From Persicitalea sp963803495 (GTDB lineage: Bacteria > Bacteroidota > Bacteroidia > Cytophagales > Spirosomataceae): 64,000 nucleotides of DNA. The position numbers and the translations under genes were made by a program. Shown here one piece after another: positions 17,155 through 25,292 of the stretch (position 1 is its first letter; every line of letters starts with the position of its first letter). Location of the stretch: assembly GCA_963803495.1 (NCBI GenBank), contig CAWDMP010000002.1, positions 3,038,001-3,102,000 on the forward strand. Reading direction: 5' to 3'. The notes below the pieces were generated by a model. The model saw nothing but the letters and a program-made list of their open reading frames with translations. It searched no databases and was not told where the DNA came from.

Positions 17155-18188
17155 TCTTTGGCTTTTTCGAGTTTAAAGGTAAAGGTAGTGCCTTTTTCCA
17201 ATTGCGACTTTACGGCGATCTTGGTACCGTGACCGTTCAGGATGTGCTTCACGATCGCCAGGCCCAGCCCCGTGCCGCCGCGCTCTTTGGAGCGGCTTTT
17301 CTCAACCCGGTAGAATCGCTCAAAAATACGATTCAGGTGCTCCGGCGGAATGCCGGGCCCGTTGTCGCGTACCGACACGGCGAAGTGCTTCTTCTCTTCG
17401 TTGAAGTGAATGATCACTTTTCCGCCCTCGTTGTTGTACTTCACGGCGTTCTCGATCAGGTTGGTCATCACCTGCTCGATCCGCTGGGTATCGGCTTTCA
17501 CCCACACTTCGGTCAGGCTGTCGGGCTTGATTTTGAAAGTCACTTTGCGGTCCTGAGCGATTTTTTCCAGGCGGTCCATCACATCTTCGGCCACACTACG
17601 GAGGTTGACGAGCTCTTCGCCCATCTTGATCGCGCCGGTCTCCATTTGGGAGAGCGTGAGCAGGTCTTTCACCAGCGCGTCGAGGCCGTCGAGGCTCTTG
17701 GCGGCTTTTTTCAGGAAACGGTCGCGTACCTTTTCGTCGTCCTTGGCGCCGTCGATGAGGGTGTGGATGAACCCCTGGGCGGCAAAAATGGGGGTTTTCA
17801 ATTCGTGTGAAACGTCGGCCAAAAACTCCCGGCGGAATTTCTCCAACTCTTTGAGTTCCTCGATTTCTTTCTGCTTGCGCGCCACGTAAACAAACATCTC
17901 GTCGTTGATGCGTTTTAGCGGGTTATTCTCCCGGATCAGCGATTTGCGCGAGATGTCGAAGTCCTTCAATTTGAGCTTGCGGATGGTGCGGTACATCTTG
18001 TTCACTTCCCGAAACACGATGATCTCGATGGTGTAGAGTACCAGAAAAAACGATCCCGCAAAACTCGAAACCCCCACCACAAAGAGCATACCCGTCGTGT
18101 GTCCTTCCACAAAAGTGAGGAAGGTAGTACCAATGGCGGCGATCAAAGCCGCCAGGATGAACGCGATGACGCGGGGGCTCAGAGACAA
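17151..18188 (-). CDS. PhoR-like sensor histidine kinase (orphan)
   Basis: A membrane-bound two-component kinase of 345 residues. Two membrane helices (about 7-26 and 34-58) flank only a short outer loop. A linker follows, then HisKA with the phosphoacceptor His128 in FLADVSHELKTPIF and HATPase_c with N box NLIENAVKYN, G1 DNGPGIPPEH and G2 GGTGLGLAIV. With almost no periplasmic domain it probably senses membrane state or a partner protein. No response regulator is adjacent. The only in-frame start is TTG (18186-18188), preceded by an in-frame stop, so a hidden indel at the 5' end is possible. It is coupled to the esterase gene downstream. Confidence 0.9.
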   Translation of the reverse strand: MSLSPRVIAFILAALIAAIGTTFLTFVEGHTTGMLFVVGVSSFAGSFFLVLYTIEIIVFREVNKMYRTIRKLKLKDFDISRKSLIRENNPLKRINDEMFVYVARKQKEIEELKELEKFRREFLADVSHELKTPIFAAQGFIHTLIDGAKDDEKVRDRFLKKAAKSLDGLDALVKDLLTLSQMETGAIKMGEELVNLRSVAEDVMDRLEKIAQDRKVTFKIKPDSLTEVWVKADTQRIEQVMTNLIENAVKYNNEGGKVIIHFNEEKKHFAVSVRDNGPGIPPEHLNRIFERFYRVEKSRSKERGGTGLGLAIVKHILNGHGTKIAVKSQLEKGTTFTFKLEKAKE

Positions 18189-18190
18189 GG

Positions 18191-18225
18191 TTTTTTAATG
18201 AACAGTTAACAGTTAATAATGAACA
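18191..18225. repeat. AT-rich AACAGTTAATAATG-type repeat
   Basis: Degenerate tandem AACAGTTA/ATAATGA units (aatgaacagttaacagtta then ataatgaacaatggg) just upstream of the kinase start. The same type occurs at 26750-26780 and, more diverged, at 13108-13134 and 32008-32038. Confidence 0.6.
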
Positions 18226-18398
18226 ATGGGCCGCTCGGGGCGATTCCAAATTGATAATACCATCACGAAATAACGCCATTACGCTGTACTACAAAGGTAG
18301 GCATCAATAACGTAAAACGCCTGTGGGGCACCGAGCGCTCGGAATTAGAATGAAAGAAAAGCGGTGGGGTGGCGTTTATTTATCTAACGGAACGGCAC

Positions 18399-18434
18399 TT
18401 TTGGTCCACATTTAAACATTTACTACTAATTTTG
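18399..18434 (+). promoter_or_regulatory. Bacteroidota-type promoter for the TraR/DksA gene
   Basis: TTTTG at 18399-18403, 23 bases, then TAATTTTG at 18427-18434; the ATG is 39 bases further. The -7 box is a perfect TAnnTTTG and the spacing is at the long end of the accepted range. Confidence 0.6.
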
Positions 18435-18473
18435 CGGCCAAAATAACAGACTAACTCTTAAACCGACGTACCT

Positions 18474-18857
18474 ATGCAAGAAGAAAGAACCCGGTACTCC
18501 GAAGGCGAACTTCGGGAGTTCGAGGAGTTGATTCAGGAGAAATTATCCGGGACACTGAGTGAACTCAACTATATTAAAGACAGCCTGAGTAAAAAAGACG
18601 ACAGCGGCACCGATCGGACCGGCGGCACGGCCAAGCTACTCGAAGACGGAGCCGACGCCAGCGAGCGCGAGAACCTCAACCAACTCGCCGGACGCCTCCA
18701 GAAGTACGCCAACCAGCTCGACAACGCCCTTGTGCGCATCAAGAACGGCACCTACGGTATATGTGTCGATAGCGGCAAACTCATTCCCAAAGAACGCCTG
18801 CGCGTAGTACCCCACACCCAACAAACCATCGAAGCCAAGCTGAAACGCGTGAATTGA
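18474..18857 (+). CDS. TraR/DksA family regulator with degenerate zinc finger
   Basis: A 127-residue protein with a long N-terminal coiled coil (about 8-90) and a C-terminal DksA/TraR zinc-finger region. Family members bind the RNA polymerase secondary channel and tune transcription with ppGpp. Of the four zinc cysteines only Cys97 remains, in TYGICVDSGKLIPKERLRVVPHTQQTIEAK; Ser replaces the second and the C-terminal pair is gone. So it probably does not bind zinc in the usual way. Other Bacteroidota homologues share this pattern, as far as I recall. It has its own promoter and a strong terminator 62 bases downstream, so it is a single-gene unit. Confidence 0.88.
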   Translation: MQEERTRYSEGELREFEELIQEKLSGTLSELNYIKDSLSKKDDSGTDRTGGTAKLLEDGADASERENLNQLAGRLQKYANQLDNALVRIKNGTYGICVDSGKLIPKERLRVVPHTQQTIEAKLKRVN

Positions 18858-18918
18858 TGTGGGGGCGTGGTTTGCAGTGGGGGCGTGGGGGAGTTCATCA
18901 TCTATTTTTTTAAAAGAG

Positions 18919-18947
18919 AAAAGGCATCGCAACTCGATGCCTTTTTT
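18919..18947 (+). terminator. intrinsic terminator after the TraR/DksA gene
   Basis: AAAAGGCATCG (18919-18929), loop CAACT, CGATGCCTTTT, then further T to 18947. The A-run on the left arm makes it usable from both strands, so it may also serve the convergent lipoprotein gene. Confidence 0.88.
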
Positions 18948-18996
18948 ATGAAATATCTGTGTCCCACAGGCCCTGCCTAAGTGAGGAAATTGTTGT

Positions 18997-19566
18997 TTAC
19001 AACATGATCTTGATCACCCCAAAAACAATGGTGCTGTCGCCGCTTATCTCGGGAGCGCTTTTATCAAAGAACTCAATTTTCCTGATCGCGTTACGGTTCA
19101 GCCGATCCGCCACCCCGCTTTGGCTGAGCGGTACCACCCGTCCGTCGATGAACAGCGGAAACTGCATGTCCAGCAGCCGCAACGGAATCGTGTCCCTGAC
19201 TTTCAGATACGCGTACCGATAAAACTCCGTTGGCTCGGAATACAAGAATTTGTAGGCTTTGGCCGGATGCGCCACGCCCAGGTCTGCAAGCTCGGCCGAA
19301 TCTTTCAAACTTTGGACGCGCACGATTTGACCATCGGGCATGTAGCGATTGTCAGCTGCAACCAGCAGTCCATCGAGCACCGTGTAATCAGCCTTGAAAT
19401 CGTCGGGACTCAGCACTATGTGTTTTACGGCCGGGTCCCGCAAATTTTCAAAGTCGATGAGGGTATCGGCAGAAAGCGCCACTGGAAGCGCGGGTCGATC
19501 TTGCCTGGGCTTTACGCTACAAGCTAATACGGCCGAAAAGGTAAGAGCGAGGAGGTATTTGTGCAT
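18997..19566 (-). CDS. lipoprotein of unknown function
   Basis: A 189-residue protein starting MHKYLLALTFSAVLACSVKPRQ, a clear lipoprotein signal with Cys at 16. The frame is open 11 codons further upstream, but this start places the signal correctly. The mature part is a small alpha/beta region; its C-terminus (RVVPLSQSGVADRLNRNAIRKIEFFDKSAPEISGDSTIVFGVIKIML) resembles the plug end of TonB-dependent receptors, where a short hairpin names an object then closes with a strand. I do not recognise a named family. Convergent with the TraR/DksA gene; single-gene unit. Confidence 0.65.
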   Translation of the reverse strand: MHKYLLALTFSAVLACSVKPRQDRPALPVALSADTLIDFENLRDPAVKHIVLSPDDFKADYTVLDGLLVAADNRYMPDGQIVRVQSLKDSAELADLGVAHPAKAYKFLYSEPTEFYRYAYLKVRDTIPLRLLDMQFPLFIDGRVVPLSQSGVADRLNRNAIRKIEFFDKSAPEISGDSTIVFGVIKIML

Positions 19567-19648
19567 GGTTGCCGGGCTTAATGTCTTGGTCGCTTTCAAT
19601 TGTTAAAATCAACGGTAAAGTACAACGATTTCTAAAAGATACCCCTCA

Positions 19649-19656
19649 TACATTTG
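19649..19656 (+). promoter_or_regulatory. candidate -7 element for the SprB-repeat protein gene
   Basis: TACATTTG matches TAnnTTTG and lies 77 bases before the ATG. A convincing -33 TTG at the expected spacing is not visible. Confidence 0.35.
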
Positions 19657-19732
19657 TCGTATTTTACCGAAGGGTTTGTCGTTTTTGAATTCACTTTCGT
19701 ACATTCGGCCCGCGCACTAACGCGGATCGAGG

Positions 19733-21589
19733 ATGCAGAAGTATAGAGGATTAGCTGCCATGGTATTGGCCTTGGGCTGGATTTTGACCGGAAATCAGGT
19801 AGCTCATGCCCAAAAATATGCTGGGTATTGGTTGGGTGTCACCTACCCGTCAGACCCCCAGAACGCCGTCTTTAACTACTTTGCCAACTTCACCCAGAGC
19901 GGTACCAAAATAGGGGGAACCGGCCAGACGGCCAATCCCACGCTTCCCTTCGGTGGGGTTGCGTATCTGAACGGAACTGCTACTACCAGTAGCGTGAAAT
20001 ACGTAGAAACGGACGCTCAGGGCACATTCAATACGAATAACATCTGCTACTTCGACGTGGACTTGGTCTACAATGCCGCCGAGGAAAGTTTGAAAGGTAC
20101 CTACAAGTACATCCAGAACCCGGGCTATTGCGAGCAGGAAGGCGGTGGTAAAATCGAGCTCTACCGTATCGTCCTCAAATCAGGCGTCAAGTACTGCAAA
20201 GGCAAACCTGTCGACCTGACCGTTACGGGCAAAAATATAAGGTGGTACGATTCCGCCGATAAGAAGCGTTTGCTGGCGCAGGGCAATAATTTTAGCCCTC
20301 CCATTACCGAGACGACCACTTATTACATCACTCAGACCCTGTACAAATCCGAAAGTCCGACGATTCCCATCAAGGTCGAAATTGTTGATTTAGTGCTGGT
20401 TTCCATCGGCGGTGGTCCGGTGAGTTGTGGAAAACAGGACGGTACCCTGGTCGTGACGGCACTGGGTGGGGCAGAAGATAAGCAGTTCAGCATCGATAGC
20501 GGGTCTTCCTACCAAGCTTCTAATAGATTCGCCGGACTGGCGGAAGGAAACTACAAAGTGAAGGTCAGGGACAATGCGGGTTGCTCGGTCGAGGGGCAGG
20601 CAAGTGTTCAACCGGCCAACCTTAGCATCAAGTCGGTCGACGTACGCAATCCCACTTGCGGACTAGCCAACGGCTCGTTGACCGTCAAAGCATCGGGAGC
20701 CGACCCACGGTACTCGCTTGATGGGACAAATTTCAAGAGAAACAACATATTTGAAAATTTAGCCGGTGGCGAATACACTATTTCGGTGAAGGATACTTTC
20801 GCTTGTCCGGTCACGACGAAAGCCACGCTGGCCTCGGCCGGTGTGCCACAAACCGTAACGGCTCGGCCCACGCCCACTACCTGCGGACAGGACAACGGCG
20901 AGATTGCCATCACGACTTCGGCCGCCAACCCACAGTTCAGCCTCGACGGCAACGTGTTCAAGCCGGGGGACAGCTTCCGCAATCTGGCAGCGGGCGACTA
21001 CACCGTCACGATGAAAGACACGGCGGGCTGTATTGCCACCAGCAAAACTACCATAGCCGTCAGTGACGGTCCGCGCATTGGCAACGTCGCCGCCACGCCG
21101 GTTTCCTGCGGCCAGGCCAATGGCAGGCTCAATGTGCAGGCCACGGGCAACGGGCTACGGTATGCGCTCGACTCGGGTAGCACGCGTCCCACGGGTACCT
21201 TTGAGGCGCTGGAAGCGCGCGAGTACGAAATCACCGTTACCGACGCCAATAATTGTGTGACACGACAGAAAGTGAGCATGGTATCCGATTGCCGCAACAT
21301 GGTTTTCATTCCTTCGGGATTTTCGCCCAACGGTGACGGCCGGAACGACCAACTCACGGCGCATTTTACGCCAGCCGAACTGACTTTCAAATCGATCACG
21401 GTGTACAATCGTTGGGGTATCGCGGTGCATAGTCGCCAGAACGCCCTGCTCAGAAGCGGCGATGTGCTTTGGGATGGCAAATTCGAAGACGCTTCTCCCA
21501 TTGCCGACCTGTGCGTTGTGGTAGCCGAGGTACTTTTCGACGACGGCACTACCCACGTTTTTCGGCAGAGCGTCGAGATCTTGCGGTAG
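19733..21589 (+). CDS. secreted SprB-repeat protein with gliding-motility (CHU_C, T9SS type B) C-terminus
   Basis: A 618-residue surface protein. The signal peptide spans residues 1-27 (...LALGWILTGNQVAHAQ). An N-terminal domain of about 130 residues (YWLGVTYPSDPQNAVFNYF...) is followed by an Ig-like segment (RWYDSADKKRLLAQGNNFSPPITETTTYYIT). Four tandem SprB-type repeats of about 75 residues come next, each with a T/S-CG-x2-NG start and a YSLDG/FSLDG...L-A-x-GxY-x-V-x-V-x-D core. The C-terminus (FIPSGFSPNGDGRNDQL...ITVYNRWG...DVLWDGKFEDASPIADLCVVVAEV) is the CHU_C domain that routes proteins through the type IX system to the surface. Ligand unknown; adhesin role is inferred from the repeats. 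Confidence 0.9.
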   Translation: MQKYRGLAAMVLALGWILTGNQVAHAQKYAGYWLGVTYPSDPQNAVFNYFANFTQSGTKIGGTGQTANPTLPFGGVAYLNGTATTSSVKYVETDAQGTFNTNNICYFDVDLVYNAAEESLKGTYKYIQNPGYCEQEGGGKIELYRIVLKSGVKYCKGKPVDLTVTGKNIRWYDSADKKRLLAQGNNFSPPITETTTYYITQTLYKSESPTIPIKVEIVDLVLVSIGGGPVSCGKQDGTLVVTALGGAEDKQFSIDSGSSYQASNRFAGLAEGNYKVKVRDNAGCSVEGQASVQPANLSIKSVDVRNPTCGLANGSLTVKASGADPRYSLDGTNFKRNNIFENLAGGEYTISVKDTFACPVTTKATLASAGVPQTVTARPTPTTCGQDNGEIAITTSAANPQFSLDGNVFKPGDSFRNLAAGDYTVTMKDTAGCIATSKTTIAVSDGPRIGNVAATPVSCGQANGRLNVQATGNGLRYALDSGSTRPTGTFEALEAREYEITVTDANNCVTRQKVSMVSDCRNMVFIPSGFSPNGDGRNDQLTAHFTPAELTFKSITVYNRWGIAVHSRQNALLRSGDVLWDGKFEDASPIADLCVVVAEVLFDDGTTHVFRQSVEILR

Positions 21590-21666
21590 AGAAAGTGGGA
21601 TTTAAGCTTTTCCAAACACTTTTTGCCCGGAAAAGTTTTAAAAATACATCACTACCCAACCACACC

Positions 21667-23001
21667 ATGTCCAAGAAAAAAGAAAAAATCGCCATTTTCT
21701 GGCACCGCCGCGATATGCGGCTGCACGACAACGCCGGCCTGTACCGTGCCCTGACATCGGAGTACCCGGTACTACCGCTTTTTATTTTTGATAAAGTCAT
21801 CCTGGATCAACTGGACGACAAGCGCGACCGCCGCCTGGAATTCATTATGCGGGCCGTGCAGGAAATGAAAGAAGGGCTGGAAAAAGAGGACTCGACGCTG
21901 TTGGTAAAGTACGGCGTGCCGTTGGACATGTTCAAAGAAATCGTGGAAGAATACGATGTCGCCGCGGTATATACCAACCACGACCACGAGCCCTACGCCA
22001 AAGAGCGTGACGGTAAAGTAGGTGATTTCCTGGAAAAGCGGGGGATTCCGTTTCACACCTTCAAGGATCAGGTGATTTTTGAAAAAGAAGAAATCGTGAC
22101 CCAGAAGGGAACGCCCTACACGGTGTTTACGCCCTACAGCCGAGCCTGGAAGGAAAAGCTGCACGGCTCGAAGGAGAAGAATTTCTACGTGAAGCCCTAC
22201 CCGACGGAGGAGTACTTCAAGCACCTGTACAAAACCAAACCGCTCCCCGTCCCAAGTCTGGAAGACATGGGTTTTGAGCCGATGCCCGACGAGCAATTTC
22301 CACCCAAACACGTCCGCGATGAGAAACTGGAAAAGTACGCCGAACTGCGCAACTACCCCGCCGCGCCGGGTACTTCGCGGCTGAGTATTCACCTGCGGTT
22401 TGGTACGATCAGCATTCGCGAACTGGCCCGGCAGGCGATGCAGGAAAGCGAAGTGTTTCTGGGTGAGCTGATTTGGCGCGATTTCTACCAGCAAATTCTC
22501 TGGAACTTTCCGCACGTGGGGGAGGGTAAGGCGTTCCGGCCCGAGTACGATCGCATCCAATGGCGCAACAATGAGGAGGAATTTCAGAAATGGTGCGATG
22601 GGCTGACCGGCTACCCGATCGTGGACGCCGGGATGCGGCAGCTCAACGAAACGGGCTACATGCACAACCGTTTGCGGATGATCACGGCCAGTTTTCTGAT
22701 CAAAGACCTGCTCGTCGACTGGCGCTGGGGCGAGGCCTATTTCGACAAGAAATTGCAGGATTACGACATGGCCTCCAATAACGGCGGCTGGCAGTGGGCG
22801 GCCGGATCGGGTACTGATGCCGCGCCCTATTTCCGCATTTTCAACCCCACCACGCAAGGCAAGAAGTTCGACCCACAGAATAAATTCATCAAAGAATGGA
22901 TTCCCGAACTCAACGAACTCGACTACCCCCAACCCATCGTTGACCACAAGGAAGCGCGAGAGAGGTGTCTGAATGTGTACAAGGCGGCGCTTGACGCTTG
23001 A
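21667..23001 (+). CDS. phrB: deoxyribodipyrimidine photo-lyase (CPD photolyase / cryptochrome family)
   Basis: Light-driven repair of UV-induced pyrimidine dimers in DNA. The 444-residue protein has the N-terminal antenna domain (IAIFWHRRDMRLHDNAGLYRAL) and the C-terminal FAD domain: APGTSRLSIHLRFGTISIREL, FLGELIWRDFYQQILWNFPHV, GYPIVDAGMRQLNETGYMHNRLRMITASFLIKDLLVDWRWGE and DYDMASNNGGWQWAAGSGTDAAPYFRIFNP. Asn in MASNNGG, near the flavin, is the photolyase type. The true start is MSKKKEKIAIF (ATG 21667-21669); the open frame further upstream overlaps the previous gene. Single gene between a T9SS protein and a repeat-filled gap. Confidence 0.94.
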   Translation: MSKKKEKIAIFWHRRDMRLHDNAGLYRALTSEYPVLPLFIFDKVILDQLDDKRDRRLEFIMRAVQEMKEGLEKEDSTLLVKYGVPLDMFKEIVEEYDVAAVYTNHDHEPYAKERDGKVGDFLEKRGIPFHTFKDQVIFEKEEIVTQKGTPYTVFTPYSRAWKEKLHGSKEKNFYVKPYPTEEYFKHLYKTKPLPVPSLEDMGFEPMPDEQFPPKHVRDEKLEKYAELRNYPAAPGTSRLSIHLRFGTISIRELARQAMQESEVFLGELIWRDFYQQILWNFPHVGEGKAFRPEYDRIQWRNNEEEFQKWCDGLTGYPIVDAGMRQLNETGYMHNRLRMITASFLIKDLLVDWRWGEAYFDKKLQDYDMASNNGGWQWAAGSGTDAAPYFRIFNPTTQGKKFDPQNKFIKEWIPELNELDYPQPIVDHKEARERCLNVYKAALDA

Positions 23002-23003
23002 AT

Positions 23004-23116
23004 GGGGTGGAAAGGTAGAAGGGTAGACGGGGGAAGGGCTATATATCGCCAACACAAAAGGTTGCGAAAAAACGCCCTTCCCCCCTTCAACCGTCCACCC
23101 CTCCCTTCTATTTTCC
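23004..23116. repeat. G-rich/C-rich inverted repeat between phrB and the next gene
   Basis: The left arm (23004-23039) consists of GGTAGAAGG/GGGTAGACGG-type units ending GGGGGAAGGGC; the right arm (23074-23116) begins GCCCTTCCCCC and continues as the complement. Eleven bases pair perfectly and the rest partly; the centre is 34 bases. It fills the convergent gap and overlaps the 3' end of the gene at 23108, where it can also act as a terminator-like hairpin. Confidence 0.7.
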
Positions 23117-24346
23117 AATAGATTCCAAAATCCTCCGCATCTCCCCCGTGGGAATAATATGGTTGAAATTGGACCAGTAGACTTCGTCGTATTTCGGGAC
23201 TTTCTGGGCGGGAAGCTGGGACGTGTCCAGCGGTACTTCGGCGGGCGGGATGGACTTGCCGTTGCTTTTGAGAATGTCGTTGGCGACGAAGTGCAGCTTG
23301 ATGGTGCCCGCGATGGTGTCGCTTTTTTCGATGAAGTCGGTCACGATCAGCAGTTGCGAATCCTGCAGGTACCACTTGCCGTCGTAGGGCAGGTAGTTGG
23401 TAAAACTGCTCACGCGCTTCGCCTCGCGGCGGCTCTTGCCAAACATTTTTCCCAGCACGTTTTTCATCGAACTCCTGAATACCTCATCCATCCCCTCAGC
23501 CGTGAAGTCGTAGGCAATGCGGACGATGGCCGAGTCGGCCTTATTGATGCAGATCACGCCCGTCCGTGCCCCCTTCACCTGCGGTCCCACTGGCCGAAAG
23601 TGGATTTGGTAAATGTCTTTGTCATTATAAAAAGCAATCGTGTCGTCGAGTTGAAAGCGGTAGTCTGATATACTGGTACCTACGAGGTACTCCGGCAGGC
23701 CGGTGTCGAGGCTGCGCGTCACGATAGCCGGGCCACTCGGAAATTCGTATTCGTCCAATGCCTTGTTGCGCTCGGTACTCAGAAACCGGCGGCCACGGAG
23801 CATTTTGACTTTCTCAGGTACTTCAATCTTGGGACGCGGGTCTTTTTCTACTTTCAAAATTGCCTCACGGATGTCGACGTACGCACCGTTCTGTTGCAGC
23901 GTTTCCTGGTAAAAACCCGTCATCGTGATGGGCGTCTCGGTGTAGTTCGCGGGTACCTTGCTCAGCGCCGCCTGTACCCAGCCGCGCGCGTCGAAACTCT
24001 TGATATAGCTGCTGTCCACCACCACGGGCGCATCAGTTTCCATTTCCAGCACCAAATCCTTGGCTCCCGTACTAAAAGTGCTACCCTTTTGCGCCAGATT
24101 CTTGTACCCCAGCTGCGCCACCGTCACATCTTCCTCAGCTGCAATCTTAGGGAAACGATAATAAAATTCTCCCTGCTCGTTGGCGATGGTACCTAGGCCC
24201 TTCGACATGACGCCAATGTGGGCATAGGGCAGCGGTTGTTTGGTGGTTTTGTCGATAATCTTTCCACTGATTACGGTGTAGCCTTGGCCGAAAGCGGTGG
24301 CTGTAGTTAGTAGCAGGAAGTTGATAGTGCGGAAAAAATGTATCAT
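23108..24346 (-). CDS. secreted/outer-membrane protein with CarboxypepD_reg-like domain
   Basis: A 412-residue exported protein. The signal peptide (IHFFRTINFLLLTTATAFGQ) precedes a carboxypeptidase regulatory-like beta-sandwich (ISGKIIDKTTKQPLPYAHIGVMSKGLGTIANEQGEFYYRFPK, 26-70), the domain that also opens TonB-dependent receptors in this phylum. The remaining 320 residues form a long beta-rich region (MTGFYQETLQQNGAYVDIREAILKVEKD...SDYRFQLDDTIAFYNDKDIYQIHFRPV...) seen in Bacteroidota proteins of unknown function. No TonB box or plug is present. Role unknown; an envelope location is likely. It lies 79 bases downstream of the M23-peptidase gene on the same strand. Confidence 0.8.
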   Translation of the reverse strand: MIHFFRTINFLLLTTATAFGQGYTVISGKIIDKTTKQPLPYAHIGVMSKGLGTIANEQGEFYYRFPKIAAEEDVTVAQLGYKNLAQKGSTFSTGAKDLVLEMETDAPVVVDSSYIKSFDARGWVQAALSKVPANYTETPITMTGFYQETLQQNGAYVDIREAILKVEKDPRPKIEVPEKVKMLRGRRFLSTERNKALDEYEFPSGPAIVTRSLDTGLPEYLVGTSISDYRFQLDDTIAFYNDKDIYQIHFRPVGPQVKGARTGVICINKADSAIVRIAYDFTAEGMDEVFRSSMKNVLGKMFGKSRREAKRVSSFTNYLPYDGKWYLQDSQLLIVTDFIEKSDTIAGTIKLHFVANDILKSNGKSIPPAEVPLDTSQLPAQKVPKYDEVYWSNFNHIIPTGEMRRILESIGK

Positions 24347-24396
24347 AATTTATCGATTATTTTCAGATCTAAGCGGTGTAGAAGGCATATCCATTG

Positions 24397-24416
24397 CCAC
24401 AGGATTTATCCTGTGG
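24397..24416. repeat. perfect 9-base-arm hairpin
   Basis: CCACAGGATTTATCCTGTGG in the 79-base gap between the M23 peptidase gene and the gene at 23108-24346. There is no T-run, so it is not a standard terminator; it could be a dispersed palindrome or an mRNA processing/stability element. Confidence 0.55.
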
Positions 24417-24425
24417 GTGGCCTTT

Positions 24426-25106
24426 TCATCCTTTCAACGCATCAATCCGCAAAATCAAATTCGGATCGGGACAATTGGCCAGGTACCCCACACGCTCATC
24501 GAGAGCAGCCACACCAGGATAATCCCCTTTAATTTCACCCAAGTAGGTAATTAGCTGAAAATGAAGGTGCGCTGGCCATTGGCCATTCTCGGGAAAATCG
24601 CCAATGGCGGCGAAGGTTTCCCCGGCCGCGATAGCTTGTCCCAATTCTATGTCGTCCAGAGAAGCCAGCGAAAGGTGACCGTAGAGCGTATGAAACGTGT
24701 ATTCACCCAACCTGTGTCGCAAGATGATCGTGGGGCCGTAATCGCCAAAATTGTCGTTGAAAGCCGCGCTATGTACTACCCCCGGAAGCGGCGCGGAGAC
24801 GGACGTAAGCGCATCGGACCAGATATCCACGCCCAGGTGAATGCAGCGCCCCTCCTCCGCGTAGTCACCAAAGTGCGCCGAGCGGCGGTAGATCACGCGG
24901 TGTTCGTTGTAGCCGCCTACGCCCACGAACTGATTGTCGTCCAGCATTTCCCCAAAAACATAAGCCGAAAATGCTTCCGTATCGGTCAAGTCCACCGTGG
25001 GTAGTGCGGTGTTGGCCGCCGTAAAATCAAGCTTGCGGTAAGGTTTGTCGACCGCCACGACGGGGGCAAAATCGGGGTGAGCGGTAAGCGCGGCAATCAG
25101 CGACAT
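24426..25106 (-). CDS. M23-family (LytM/lysostaphin-type) peptidase domain protein
   Basis: A 226-residue protein containing the M23 zinc-peptidase core: first His and Asp in CIHLGVDIWSDALTSVSAPLPGVV, then a YGHL loop and the HLHFQL motif with the last two histidines. All four family metal/catalytic residues appear to be present, so a peptidoglycan endopeptidase is possible. There is no signal peptide when started at MSLIAALTAHPDF (ATG 25104-25106). The open frame extends 16 codons upstream through hydrophobic residues, so the start is uncertain; a cytoplasmic M23-fold enzyme is known in several Bacteroidota. Divergent from the POT transporter. Confidence 0.82.
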   Translation of the reverse strand: MSLIAALTAHPDFAPVVAVDKPYRKLDFTAANTALPTVDLTDTEAFSAYVFGEMLDDNQFVGVGGYNEHRVIYRRSAHFGDYAEEGRCIHLGVDIWSDALTSVSAPLPGVVHSAAFNDNFGDYGPTIILRHRLGEYTFHTLYGHLSLASLDDIELGQAIAAGETFAAIGDFPENGQWPAHLHFQLITYLGEIKGDYPGVAALDERVGYLANCPDPNLILRIDALKG

Positions 25107-25198
25107 GGGTGGGGTTTGGTACAAAAACGAAAACACAAAATAAGGCAAAAGCACGACGCGCTGGTAATTTTGGCAGAATTACTATCTTGCGGGGTCAA

Positions 25199-25280
25199 TT
25201 TTGAATGGGTGAATGAGTGAATGATAGAATAGGCGGGCTCCTAGTATTCTATCATTCACTCATTCTATCATTCACTCATT
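25199..25280. repeat. intergenic inverted repeat, GAATGAGT type, upstream of the POT gene
   Basis: AATGAGTGAATGATAGAATA at 25212-25231 is followed, after a 13-base centre, by its exact reverse complement at 25245-25264. An additional right-hand unit, CTATCATTCACTCATT, lies at 25265-25280. The left end reads TTTTGAATGGG (25199-25209), the same terminus as the ilvD-ilvB element with one change. It ends 12 bases before the POT ATG. Confidence 0.85.
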
Positions 25281-25292
25281 AACCTCCTCCTC

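Noticed and set aside
21772..23118. Minus-strand open frame of 448 codons opposite the photolyase
   Set aside because: Shadow of the phrB codon pattern; no motif or promoter, and the photolyase is intact on the plus strand.
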